A stretch of 64,000 bases of DNA from Anoxynatronum sibiricum (GTDB lineage Bacteria; Bacillota; Clostridia; Peptostreptococcales; Tindalliaceae): assembly GCF_039414295.1 (NCBI RefSeq), contig NZ_JBCITM010000004.1, positions 1 through 64,000 of the forward strand. The letters are read 5' to 3'. Positions 9,198 to 18,037 of this stretch are shown here, in pieces (within the stretch, counting starts at the first letter, position 1; each line of letters opens with the position of its first letter). A model generated the notes under the pieces. The model was not told where the DNA came from, did no database searches, and saw only the letters and a list, made by a program, of their open reading frames with translations. The position numbers and the translations under genes were made by a program.

Positions 9198-9512
9198 CTA
9201 TTTGGGGTTTACCCGATCACGCAAATCTCTCAAAATAGCCAGTTCCAGCTCTTTTTCAGCCACCAGTCGTTTCAGTCGATCGTTTTCGGTGCTCACTTTT
9301 TGAAGTTGTTTCAGAGCTTGTTGCTCGACGCTTGCTGAACTTTCGTTCATGGCTTTCACGGTACCACATTCCCGGTACTTCTTAATCCAGGTGTGAATGG
9401 TGTTGGCGGAGATGTCATGGCGGCGGGAAACAACGCTGACGTTTCCGACTTCCTGGCATTCTCTGATGATTTGTTCTTTGAATTCATCTGAATATTGGCG
9501 GGTTTGTCTCAT
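9198..9512 (-). pseudogene. IS3-type OrfA (transposase helix-turn-helix) remnant
   Basis: A 104-residue protein with an N-terminal transposase_8 HTH (RQYSDEFKEQIIRECQ, then ISANTIHTWIKKYRECG) and a C-terminal leucine-zipper-like coiled coil (EQQALKQLQKVSTENDRLKRLV). The start at 9512 has AAAGGAG upstream. The frame is intact and the protein may be made, but no OrfB follows; the adjacent downstream frame is an unrelated DDE fragment. It is listed as a pseudogene because the element is incomplete. Confidence 0.7.
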
Positions 9513-9952
9513 GAGATCAACTCCTTTAATCATAGGGTATCATGACTCAAGCAATTTTTCCAAATCCATTATGGGGCTAAATAGACTGGTTATATGGAGG
9601 ATGTTTGTTTTGAAGTCGTTTTTTGAAAATGGTAATGATGTGTCTTCGGAGAAAAGGATGTGATTTGGAGACCAGGAGTATATTATGAAGTGGACAATGT
9701 AGTGTTTTGTCGAGGACTGTTGCATGAAATAATGGACGTGTACTACATTTTTGTTGCTAAAAAAATTAATATAAAACGTTCAAGTTAGCAACAAAAAGTC
9801 TTATTTTTGTCTCAAACTATATAGGATGACCTAACACTTAACAACACTTGATGGGAGAACAAAGTTACTGTACTATTGCAGCATAGGACTTTTAAGCACT
9901 TAATAACACCAAGGAAGAGTTGATAAAGTTCGCAAAAACAATGAAATCTATT

Positions 9953-10050
9953 ACTGAAAATCCTCGTGTCGCTGGTTCGATTCCGGCTCTGGGCACCAAA
10001 GAATCGGCTTTTTGCAAACAGTTGCAGGGGGTCGGTTTTTTCCGTTTTTG
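9953..10050. repeat. Direct repeat, right copy (attR-like)
   Basis: Exact 98-base copy of 616-713. Here only the 3' part of tRNA-Phe is present, so it is not a functional tRNA. The 440 bases before it (9513-9952) show no supportable gene. Confidence 0.9.
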
Positions 10051-10148
10051 AAGAAAGTAACACCCATTGAAAATAGTATCAAGTGAGTTCAACGCAGCAA
10101 TCTGGGTAAAAGCATTTATAAGAAATTGTTAAGAGAGAAGGTGATGAT

Positions 10149-10550
10149 ATGAAGGCAACGACGATGTTATGGATGACGATGATTAGTCTGATCATTATTC
10201 TGACTGGTTGTGGCAGCACCGCAGAAGTTCCGGAATCAGCCGTCTATCAAAGTATATCTCCGGAAGAAGCATTTCAGCGGCTGGAAAATGAAGAGCAGAT
10301 TATTCTGCTGGATGTACGGACTGAAGCAGAGTTTGAAGAGGGACACATTCCAGGCAGTATGTTAATCCCGTTACAAGTTTTGGCGGAAGAAGCTCCTCTG
10401 CAGCTATCAGACAAAGATGCGACCATTTTTATCTATTGCAGGAGTGGCCGCCGAAGTCTTGAAGCAGCAAAAATGATGCTGGAAATGGGATATACCCAGA
10501 TTTACGATCTGGGAGGAATCCTTGATTGGCCCTATGATGTTGTGAAATAG
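10149..10550 (+). CDS. Rhodanese-like lipoprotein
   Basis: A 133-residue protein with a lipoprotein signal (LTGC, Cys21) and one rhodanese domain (about 35-130). The active-site loop is YCRSGRRS, with Cys near residue 99; the CH2A-like motif LLDVRTEAEFEEGHIPGS is present. It should sit on the outer face of the membrane and could transfer sulfane sulfur or bind thiols; the substrate is unknown. The start follows GAGAAGGTGATGAT. It is the first gene outside the island on the right side and stands alone. Confidence 0.85.
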   Translation: MKATTMLWMTMISLIIILTGCGSTAEVPESAVYQSISPEEAFQRLENEEQIILLDVRTEAEFEEGHIPGSMLIPLQVLAEEAPLQLSDKDATIFIYCRSGRRSLEAAKMMLEMGYTQIYDLGGILDWPYDVVK

Positions 10551-10690
10551 ATCGTTTCCATAGATTGCGGCATTAGTCAGAACCAATTTGACAGGCAGAT
10601 GCACATCATGCTGTGAAGCAGGAAGAGAACGATGTGCTTTGCGTGGCAAGAGTCAACAAAACCCAGAAAGAAGACCAGAAGAGGACGGTG

Positions 10691-11476
10691 ATGCAAATGA
10701 AAACGGTGGAAGAAAGCGTTGTGACGGCATTGGATGGGGGTGCGAACCTGGAAATATTTCCCTATTTACCCTATATTCTTCAGGATCTATGGGAGATTGG
10801 AACAGATCCCGAAACAGTGATTTCGATCATTGGCAGGCATTTCCAATCGCCGGAACAGGTCACCATGCTGGATTTGGGATGTGGCAAATGAGCTGTTTCT
10901 GTGAAAGTGGCCCATCGTAACGGTTCCTGCTGTCATGGTATTGATGCGATGCCCGCTTTTATTCAGTACGCTGAGAAGAAAGCAGTTGAGTTTGGGGTGG
11001 AAAAGCTGTGCCGCTTTGAGGTGGGTGATATCAGAAAAGCGGTCAATGAAATGCCGGCTGCTGATGTTGTTTTGCTGGGAGCCATCGGGCCGGTGCTGGG
11101 TAATTATGAAAGCACATTGAACCTTTTGCAGCTTCATTTGAAAGAGAACGGTCTGATCATCATCGACGATGCCTACATTGCTGAAGACAGCGAGTTTCGC
11201 CACCCATTGATACTTCCTTACCTGGAAATGAAACGACAGATTGAAAACGCTGGGTTCAAGATTGTTGAAAATCTTTCTTTGACAGAAGAAGAGGTGGCAG
11301 AATCTGAAGTTCCTCTTTTTGAGCCGCTGAAAAAACGATGTCTTGAATTGGCAGCACAGCACCCGGAAAAGCAGGCGTTGTTTCTGGATTATATCAAACA
11401 ACAGGAAACTGAAGGTGATGTGAATGCACATCATGCCGTGTGCACCACCCTGGTGTTGAAACGACGTCATGAATAG
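10691..11476 (+). pseudogene. Class I SAM-dependent methyltransferase, split by in-frame TGA
   Basis: The reading frame encodes a methyltransferase of about 261 codons. An N-terminal helical part leads to motif I, TMLDLGCGK, then TGA at 10889-10891, and the same frame continues AVSVKVAHRNGSCCHGIDAMPAFI, then VGDIRK, VVLLGAIGPVLGNY and LIIIDDAYI to the natural end. In relatives the codon after GCGK is normally Gly (GCGKGAVS), so a single GGA to TGA change explains the stop. No frame is shifted. The gene is either freshly inactivated, read through, or carries a sequencing error. A likely start is ATG 10691 (or 10697). The substrate is unknown. Confidence 0.8.
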
Positions 11477-11550
11477 AAGACCGAACAGGCCGTATATAAA
11501 GGCTGTATATAAAGAAGCAAATCCTTATCAAAATGGATGTGAAAGATCCG

Positions 11551-11625
11551 TTGACAGGGTTTTCTTTTTTGGTTAATATATAACTAAAGTAATGTAACAT
11601 AAGTAATATATTTCTTATGCAACAT
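11551..11625 (+). promoter_or_regulatory. Promoter and inverted-repeat operator of the TetR gene
   Basis: TTGACA (11551-11556), a 17-base spacer and TAATAT (11574-11579) form a promoter. Just downstream, ATGTAACATAAG (11592-11603) and CTTATGCAACAT (11614-11625) are an inverted repeat with 10 of 12 matches. It overlaps the expected start region and suggests autoregulation by the TetR protein encoded next. Confidence 0.5.
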
Positions 11626-11716
11626 TAACCATCCAAAAACATGGCAACCAATGCATTCAATCGTGGATGAAAAAGTCGTTTGTTGAACATCATGCATCAA
11701 AGAAAGGCGGATAAGA

Positions 11717-12277
11717 ATGCCCCCCAAAACCAAATTTGATAAAGAAACTGTGATAGAGGCAGCACTGGAGATTGCGAAAGAAAAGGGACTCTCTGGAATC
11801 ACTGCCCGAAGTGTGGCAACAAAGCTGAAAGCTTCAGTGGCTCCCATTTACGTCAATTTTTCGACCATTGAGGAGCTGGTGGAAACAGTGGTTCACCGAG
11901 TCTTTGCCATGACGGATGAGTTGCTGAAAGAACAGCAGGGAAGCAACATCTTCGAAAACATCGGGAGAGCCAGTCTGGCATTCGCCCGAATGTACCCGGC
12001 ACTTTATAGAGAGATGACCATTGAGCCCAACCCCTACATGGCTTCTTACGATACAGTGGAGCAGGCGATGATTGAAGCTATGGGGGAAGATGAGCACCTG
12101 AAAGAATGGTCTTTGGAAGAACGCAAGCGACTGTTGCTGAAAATGCGCGTCTTTCAGATGGGGCTGACCACCATGGTGGTCAGCGGCCATGTTCCCTCAT
12201 GGGTGGCTGAAGGAGAACTGGAAGAACTTCTCATGGAAGTGGGAGAAGAACTAATGAAAGCGCAGAATGAACCATGA
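11717..12277 (+). CDS. TetR/AcrR-family transcriptional regulator
   Basis: A 186-residue regulator with an N-terminal HTH (about 8-52: ETVIEAALEIAKEKG, GITARSVATKLKASVAPIYVNF) and an all-helical ligand domain. AAAGGCGG lies upstream of the ATG. The inverted repeat in its leader is a candidate operator. The serine hydrolase gene follows 107 bases downstream on the same strand and is a plausible co-regulated target. The ligand is unknown. Confidence 0.85.
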   Translation: MPPKTKFDKETVIEAALEIAKEKGLSGITARSVATKLKASVAPIYVNFSTIEELVETVVHRVFAMTDELLKEQQGSNIFENIGRASLAFARMYPALYREMTIEPNPYMASYDTVEQAMIEAMGEDEHLKEWSLEERKRLLLKMRVFQMGLTTMVVSGHVPSWVAEGELEELLMEVGEELMKAQNEP

Positions 12278-12384
12278 AATGGAGTGGTGGAAAACTGGCA
12301 AAAGGGCTGAGGAAATAGGCAGTATGACAGAAAAACAGGAAAGTGATTGCTTATTGAATAAGAAATGAAAAAAGGAGTGCCATT

Positions 12385-14349
12385 ATGAGTCGATTGAAAA
12401 ACAAAGTGAGAGGATTCTTCGCCATAGGCATGATGCTGACACTTTTGGGGAATCCGATGACTGTCAGTGCTTCACCAACCATCCTGGAAACAGAAGAGCT
12501 CACAGCCTTTTTGGATGATGTGATTCAGAGGGAAATGGAAGCTCATCACATACCCAATCTTTCGGTGGCCGTGGTGCATAACGGCAGCATATTGACTGTC
12601 AAAGGATATGGATTTGCGGATTTGGCAACGAATGCTGCCGTTGATCCTGACAAGAGTCTTTTTCGCATTGGCTCCACGTCCAAATTGTTTGCCTGGACGG
12701 CGGTGATGCAGCTGGTTGAACAGGGAAAGCTGAATCTTGACACCGATATAAATGAGTACCTTGATTTTGAAATTCCCAACCGGTTGGAAAGACGGTGGCG
12801 TCAAGAAAAAGCGGGTCCGATTACCCTGCGCCATCTCATGGCGCATACCCCAGGTTTTGAAGACTATATGACTGCTGTTTTTTCCATATCAGAAGACAGC
12901 CTGAAACCTCTTTCCCAACAGGTTCGGGAGAATCGTCCGGCCCGGGTGTTTCTGCCTGGCGAAGTCACTGCTTACTCCAATTATGGCGTTTCCCTGGCGG
13001 GCTACGTTGTCCAGATGGTGTCAGGCATGCGATTTGAAGAGTATGTGGAAAAACACATCTTTAAACCACTGGGGATGGGCAACAGCACTTTCCGGCAACC
13101 TGTGCCGGAGGCAATGACCCAACAGACGGCCAAGCCTTACCGGTATGTGAATGGAGAATATATGGAAGCCGACTTTGAGTTCGTGTCGGGGCCGGCGGGG
13201 GGCATGAGCAGTTCCGCCGACGATATGGCCCGTTTTATGTTGGCCTATCTTCAGGGTGGGCAGGGAGTGGAAGGTCAAATTCTTCAGGAAGAGACAATTG
13301 ACCAGATCTTCGGAGAAACGACCACCCCTCACCCACAGCTTGACGGCATGGCTCACGGTTTCATTAAAGCCACCTTTAACGGGAGAGAGGTTTTCCATCA
13401 TCCAGGCGGCACCATGCTTTATGATACAGGCTTGTACCTGATTCCGGAAGAGAATATCGGATTTTTCATTTCTCACAGTGGGGGGAGCGCGCTGGTCAAT
13501 AACAGGATCTTTCTCCAATTGATGGACCACTACTTTCCATGGGAGGCACAGAATGATTTAAAAATACCGGAGGGGATGGCCGATCGTTCAGCAGCTTATG
13601 GAGGCGAATATTATCAAAACAGGCGTTCTTTCACCAATACAGATGCGGCCTTAAGCCTTATTTTTGGCCGAATTCAGGTAATGACAGACGAAACGGGACA
13701 TCTGCTGGTAACGAACATGGGGGAAACCCACAGGTTTGTTGAGATGGAACCGGGCATTTACCGAAACCTTCAGGAACGTCAAGCCCAGAAACATGGCGGT
13801 GATTTCCGTACCATTGTTTTTAGTACCGATTCCCTGGGAAAAAGCATGCTCATCACAAGTGGGCCCATGAGTTATTCCCGGGCCGCCTGGTATGAGAGCA
13901 TCGGCCCCACCCTGGCAATACTTATGGGTTCCCTCTTGGTAATCATAGGCAGCCTGGCATTCTGGGGAGTTCAGTCACTGACAGGAAAATTTCGAAGGAG
14001 TAAAGGGCTGAAACCGGTGGCAGCATCAGGTTCGCGGTGGGCTAAAAGAGCAGCAGTGGCACTGGGATTGTTGGTATTCATCTTTTTACTGGGCGTTATG
14101 GCAGCCGGCGACATTGATCCGGTCTATCAGTTGCCACAAGAAGCCTACACGCCGCCATCTCAGCTGAGTGTGATGATGGATGCCACTATCCCTTATGCTA
14201 TTGTGGCACTGGCAGCAGTGGTTCTCTGCCAGGCGGTGATTTCATGGAAAAAAGGCTATTGGCAAACTGCAGGAAGAATCCACTTCACAATTTTTGCCCT
14301 GGCATCGGGGGCTTTGTCCTGGCTGTTCATTTTCTGGAATATTGTTTGA
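12385..14349 (+). CDS. Beta-lactamase-family serine hydrolase with C-terminal membrane segments
   Basis: A 654-residue exported protein. A signal peptide (about 1-29, VSA) leads to a class C beta-lactamase/D-aminopeptidase fold (about 35-370) with the S-x-x-K motif in GSTSKLF, the Y-x-N motif YSN in AYSNYGVS, and HHPGG as the third motif in place of KTG. A linker domain follows (390-500). At least three hydrophobic segments (about 515-535, 560-580, 605-650) anchor the C terminus. Members act on peptides, peptidoglycan stems or esters; the substrate is not predictable here. AAAAGGAG precedes the start. It follows the TetR gene. Confidence 0.85.
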   Translation: MSRLKNKVRGFFAIGMMLTLLGNPMTVSASPTILETEELTAFLDDVIQREMEAHHIPNLSVAVVHNGSILTVKGYGFADLATNAAVDPDKSLFRIGSTSKLFAWTAVMQLVEQGKLNLDTDINEYLDFEIPNRLERRWRQEKAGPITLRHLMAHTPGFEDYMTAVFSISEDSLKPLSQQVRENRPARVFLPGEVTAYSNYGVSLAGYVVQMVSGMRFEEYVEKHIFKPLGMGNSTFRQPVPEAMTQQTAKPYRYVNGEYMEADFEFVSGPAGGMSSSADDMARFMLAYLQGGQGVEGQILQEETIDQIFGETTTPHPQLDGMAHGFIKATFNGREVFHHPGGTMLYDTGLYLIPEENIGFFISHSGGSALVNNRIFLQLMDHYFPWEAQNDLKIPEGMADRSAAYGGEYYQNRRSFTNTDAALSLIFGRIQVMTDETGHLLVTNMGETHRFVEMEPGIYRNLQERQAQKHGGDFRTIVFSTDSLGKSMLITSGPMSYSRAAWYESIGPTLAILMGSLLVIIGSLAFWGVQSLTGKFRRSKGLKPVAASGSRWAKRAAVALGLLVFIFLLGVMAAGDIDPVYQLPQEAYTPPSQLSVMMDATIPYAIVALAAVVLCQAVISWKKGYWQTAGRIHFTIFALASGALSWLFIFWNIV

Positions 14350-14604
14350 TTCAACAGAGGGCAAGCACCAAAGATCATTGTGTTGCCACTGAATTGTTAT
14401 AGTTATCACATTTATAAGCATGGTATTTCACGTGTCGACGCAATCAAATTTGCGCAGGGATTACTTTATGATTAAATAGCGAGAGCAGCCTGGGGCTTTG
14501 GTGCATGAGGAGATACTTCTCTGCACCAAGGGATCCGGGTATTTTTGACGCGAGAATCTTTCGAGGTTAAATGATGATGTTTCTGGAAGGATCAAGGAAA
14601 GCGC

Positions 14605-14662
14605 TTGACAGGGATTTATCATACAGATATAATTAGAATGCATTCTAGTATAGATACTAGAA
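14605..14662 (+). promoter_or_regulatory. Sigma-A promoter with overlapping palindromic operators
   Basis: TTGACA (14605-14610), a 17-base spacer and TATAAT (14628-14633) form a near-ideal promoter. Immediately downstream, AGAATGCATTCT (14635-14646) is a perfect 12-bp palindrome, and TTCTAGTAT (14643-14651) / ATACTAGAA (14654-14662) is a perfect 9+2+9 inverted repeat. Both lie at the expected start site, where a bound repressor would block transcription. The TetR encoded at 16812-17474 is the nearest candidate. The 255 bases before the promoter hold no gene. Confidence 0.75.
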
Positions 14663-14697
14663 CAAAACTAGCGCATAATGCTAAAGGAGTGGTTTAG

Positions 14698-16470
14698 ATG
14701 AAGAAATGGATGAGTATTTTACTGCTAGTGGCTTTACTGATTACCACAACAGGATGTAGTCCGGGTGCAGCATCACCGGCAACAGTGGAAGCACCCGAAC
14801 AGGAACAGGGTATGCAGGAAAGTGACGCAGCTGCGACAGGTTATTCAGCGGGCAGTTACCGTGCAACGATGATGGGTATGCGTGGAGATGTTACAGTGGA
14901 AGTGACTGTGGATGAAACCAGCATTCTGGATGTTTCAGTCATCGAACATGAAGACACCCCGGGAATAGCTGAACTGGCAATTGAAACCATTACTAAAGAA
15001 GTGGTGGAAGAGCAGTCACTTGGAATTGATGTGGTCACAGGAGCCACCATTACTTCTTATGCAATCTTGGGAGCAACTGAGCGAGCGTTGACAGAAGCCG
15101 GGGCAGATATTGCGGCGCTGAAAGTGAAAAAAGAGCGACCACCACTGAGTGAAGGAGCAACAGAAACGGCAGATGTTGTCATTGTAGGCTCGGGAGCAGC
15201 AGGAATGGCAGCAGCCATCGAAATTGGGCGAAACAGTGACCTCAGTGTAATCATTCTTGAAAAGCTGGCTTACCCTGGCGGATCATCTGTTGTGAACGGC
15301 GGCGGCATCTGGGCAATGGGGTCAGCATTCAACGATATGGTGGGTATGGATGCCACTGCTGATGAATACATTGCTTTTATGGAAGAGAGATCAGGAACAA
15401 CCCTCAATCGAGAACTGATGAGAAGAATTCATGCAGTTTCTGGAGAAACCTTTGATTATCTGATGGATCAGGGGCTGCAGATTAACACAGAAACCCTCAG
15501 TCTGGCCCATCCGGATGCAAAGCTGCCCATGGCCTGGGCAAAAATCAATGCAGATTACCCGTATAACACTGGTTTTGGCGGCAAACAGCTGATGGACACC
15601 ATCATCGGCAGTGCCCTGGAAAATGGAGCAGAACTGAGAGTGAACTCAAAAGTGGTGTCACTAACGGAAGAAAACGATAAAATCACCGGTGTGGAAGTGG
15701 AAGGTCCTGATAGCCGGTATCGCATTGAAGCTAAGAAAGTCATTTTAGCCACCGGAGGTTTCACACGAAACAATCAATTGGTGGAAGAGCTTGCGCCGGA
15801 ATATCTTGGATCCATTCCCTATACAGGTGCCGGCAGTCATGGTGATGGCATCTTAATGACCCGGGAACTGGACACCGTTATTGTAGGTGAAGGGATGATG
15901 GGACTAAGCGGTTATAATGACAATTACGGTTATTTTGGTCCATACGGAAGCCTGACAAGAACACCTCAAATGGTTGTCAACCAAGAAGGTGAACAGTTTG
16001 GTGTGGAAGGTCTCTATTATTCAGAACAGCTGATTGCCTATAACCAACAGACAGGCAAGGTTGTTTATGGAATTTCAGATGCCACACATTCCAATATTCA
16101 GGGATTGGAGGCAGGCGTCGAAGCAGGCGTGGTGAAAAAGGCAGATACACTGGAAGCGTTGGCAGAACAACTGGATGTGGATGAGGCAAAAATGATTGAA
16201 ACAGCTGAAATTAATGGGTTAACAACTGCACCATTTTACTCCATTAATATCAGACCGCTTTTCATTGGATCAATTCCTGGTTTGAAGATTACTGAGAATA
16301 CGGAAGTGTTGAATGCTTCTGGTGAAGTAATTCCAAATCTTTATGCGGTGGGAGAGTTGGTCTTCGGAAACACCTTCAGCAAATGGTATGCTGCATCTGG
16401 CACAGGCATGGGAGTCTCTGTTTATACAGGAACCATTGCCGGTCAGGAAGCGGTTCAAAGTTTGAAGTAA
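14698..16470 (+). CDS. Extracytoplasmic FMN/FAD reductase lipoprotein (fumarate reductase-like)
   Basis: A 590-residue lipoprotein (GC at Cys20) with an FMN-binding domain (about 50-135) carrying the flavinylation motif DVVTGATITS, where FMN would be attached by ApbE to Thr117. A flavocytochrome-c-type FAD domain follows (about 157-590) with the dinucleotide motif VIVGSGAAGMAAAIE and the C-terminal SGTGMGVS. It resembles the extracellular fumarate, urocanate or related reductases that take electrons from the membrane and reduce a small organic acceptor outside the cell. No heme motifs (CxxCH) are present. The specific acceptor is not known. AAAGGAG lies 8 bases upstream of ATG. It has a strong promoter with palindromic operators, and a TetR gene faces it downstream. 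Confidence 0.85.
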   Translation: MKKWMSILLLVALLITTTGCSPGAASPATVEAPEQEQGMQESDAAATGYSAGSYRATMMGMRGDVTVEVTVDETSILDVSVIEHEDTPGIAELAIETITKEVVEEQSLGIDVVTGATITSYAILGATERALTEAGADIAALKVKKERPPLSEGATETADVVIVGSGAAGMAAAIEIGRNSDLSVIILEKLAYPGGSSVVNGGGIWAMGSAFNDMVGMDATADEYIAFMEERSGTTLNRELMRRIHAVSGETFDYLMDQGLQINTETLSLAHPDAKLPMAWAKINADYPYNTGFGGKQLMDTIIGSALENGAELRVNSKVVSLTEENDKITGVEVEGPDSRYRIEAKKVILATGGFTRNNQLVEELAPEYLGSIPYTGAGSHGDGILMTRELDTVIVGEGMMGLSGYNDNYGYFGPYGSLTRTPQMVVNQEGEQFGVEGLYYSEQLIAYNQQTGKVVYGISDATHSNIQGLEAGVEAGVVKKADTLEALAEQLDVDEAKMIETAEINGLTTAPFYSINIRPLFIGSIPGLKITENTEVLNASGEVIPNLYAVGELVFGNTFSKWYAASGTGMGVSVYTGTIAGQEAVQSLK

Positions 16471-16529
16471 ATCCCCTCAAAGTACTCGATGAACAAGCTC
16501 CTCTCTTTGTAATCTTTTTATAGAATATG

Positions 16530-16564
16530 GTAAAAACTGCCGGAACATTTCTGGCAGTTTTTAC
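16530..16564 (+). terminator. Intrinsic terminator after the flavin reductase
   Basis: GTAAAAACTGCC (16530-16541) pairs with GGCAGTTTTTAC (16553-16564), with T runs on both strands. It ends the reductase transcript and could work in both directions. Confidence 0.8.
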
Positions 16565-16684
16565 ATTAATGCATTCTCTTTTTTAAAATGAAATCTATCG
16601 CGTTTTTAAAAGGACATTATGATGCAAGAAACTGCTGCATGGGTGCAAGGTGAATATCGTTCATAAGAAAAGAAGATGGCCATA

Positions 16685-16720
16685 AAAAAACTGACCTTGC
16701 AGCAAAAAGGTCAGTTTTTT
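16685..16720. terminator. Bidirectional terminator before the TetR gene
   Basis: AAAAAACTGACCTT (16685-16698) and its exact complement (16707-16720) flank an 8-base loop. It lies downstream of the minus-strand TetR gene and has A/T runs on both sides. The rest of 16565-16811 has no gene. Confidence 0.75.
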
Positions 16721-16811
16721 TCAAGGAATGAAACGCTGTTTTTGGGGACTCAACAGAATCGGTTGGCTTTTGGGAAGGCTGATGAAAGCATGAATGCTCT
16801 TTGGCAAGGGG

Positions 16812-17474
16812 CTACTCATCATTCTTCAAAAACTTCTGCCGGTACATGTTGCTGGATAATCCGATTAAATAAGTACCCAGAATACTTTTCATCGTTCTTT
16901 CCAAAGGCAGATTACCTTCATTTAAAGCCCACTCAAAAATAATGCCTTTTACCATGGTGCATAGATCAGCAGCACTGGAAGCGGGATCAACTTCATTTTT
17001 CAGTTGAGCATCCTGCTTCGCACGCCTTAAGTCATGAACTGTTTGTACAATGATGGAATTATACTCTGAATCCTTCGCGTCATGATATGCTAAATCACGG
17101 CGGCAGAGTGCCTTGTTTTGCGTTGAATAATATTTTGCTATAAAATCAACGCCTGTTTTTTCACAGTATCTTCCATAAAAAGTATAAATATTGAGGATTC
17201 TTTTGATAAAATCCGGCTCCGATTCCCGGTCATTGATTTGCTCCAGATATTGCTGATATCCATTGACGAGATAATGGGACATCAATTCATCTTTAGAGCC
17301 GAAATTATGATAGAAGGTACCATTGGAAACATTGGCCACCTCGCAAATATTTTTCACGGTTAAGTACTCGAATCCATACTTCTTGATGAGTTCTTGTGCA
17401 GCTTCAAATATCCGATTCTTGGTTTGCTCTGATCTGATTTGACGGGGAGTTTTAATGTTATTCTTATCCAGCAT
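16812..17474 (-). CDS. TetR/AcrR-family transcriptional regulator
   Basis: A 220-residue regulator. The HTH lies near residues 22-65 (SEQTKNRIFEAAQELIKKYG, VKNICEVANVSNGTFYHNFGSKDEL). The start at 17474 (MLDKNN) is preferred because AAGGATG precedes it; an upstream ATG at 17519 lacks a site. The gene converges on the flavin reductase gene. The palindromes at the reductase promoter suggest it is the repressor. The ligand is probably the reductase substrate or a related compound (inference). Confidence 0.85.
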   Translation of the reverse strand: MLDKNNIKTPRQIRSEQTKNRIFEAAQELIKKYGFEYLTVKNICEVANVSNGTFYHNFGSKDELMSHYLVNGYQQYLEQINDRESEPDFIKRILNIYTFYGRYCEKTGVDFIAKYYSTQNKALCRRDLAYHDAKDSEYNSIIVQTVHDLRRAKQDAQLKNEVDPASSAADLCTMVKGIIFEWALNEGNLPLERTMKSILGTYLIGLSSNMYRQKFLKNDE

Positions 17475-17622
17475 AAGCAACACATCCTTCGGCATCGTGG
17501 GAACAGTTTCAATAAACACTATTCATTATACTACATTATCCCCAATACGTTAAGGGACAGATGTGGCATAGCTATTTCACAAGTGATCGGCTAAAAAGAG
17601 CTCGGGACCAACAAAGAGACAG

Positions 17623-17895
17623 TTACATTTTATACAAAAACCACTTACAGGTACTCAGCTCATATTTCAGTTCATACACCTTCTCCAGGTCCTGAATCAC
17701 ACTCTGGCAGCGGTAAACCAGCATCCGATTCCCTGCCAGTTTTTCTTCGTGGTGCTGAAGAATCCGATCCACTTTAATCACCACAGGCTCCTGATGGGGC
17801 TGATCGTTTCCCTGCCAGCGGTACCGCAGCGGCCGGGGAAGGCCCTGAGAATCAAAAAAAGCAATGACTTCAATGGGATGCATCCATACCTTCAT
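17623..17895 (-). CDS. Small protein downstream of the Y-family polymerase (DUF6504-like)
   Basis: A 90-residue protein: KVWMHPIEVIAFFDSQGLPRPLRYRWQG, VIKVDRILQHHEEK, then a VYRCQSV..YELKYEL..WFLYKM end. The pattern of an R-x-R-x-x-x-G start and a W-x-L-Y-K-x end is like small beta-rich proteins encoded beside translesion polymerases (DUF6504). GGGAGG lies 9 bases upstream of the chosen ATG; ATG 17901 is an alternative. It is probably co-transcribed with the polymerase and so LexA-controlled. Function unknown. Confidence 0.6.
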   Translation of the reverse strand: MKVWMHPIEVIAFFDSQGLPRPLRYRWQGNDQPHQEPVVIKVDRILQHHEEKLAGNRMLVYRCQSVIQDLEKVYELKYELSTCKWFLYKM

Positions 17896-18037
17896 CAACA
17901 TTCGCCTCCCAGCGAGAAAATGAGAAATCTCAGGAAAAAGCCAGTCAGTTCCCCCTGTTGCCATACAAAACGTTCCATTGGAAAATGTATCATAACAGTA
18001 GTTGCAGCAGCAACTCGTCACCGGAGCCAACCGGCCA

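Larger units (their letters stand above)
714..9952. mobile_element. Putative island inserted at tRNA-Phe
   Basis: The segment lies between two exact 98-bp copies of the tRNA-Phe 3' end plus flank, the usual footprint of site-specific integration at a tRNA gene. It holds two related c-di-GMP-II-type riboswitches, cheD, a decayed sensor kinase, a BspA-like surface protein and three transposase fragments. No tyrosine or serine recombinase, phage or conjugation gene is visible, so if it was mobile it is now decayed or was mobilised in trans. A non-integrase origin of the repeat cannot be excluded. Confidence 0.65.

Noticed and set aside
10889..10891. TGA as selenocysteine in the methyltransferase
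   Set aside because: The position is normally Gly in motif I, not Cys, and I saw no convincing SECIS-like hairpin.
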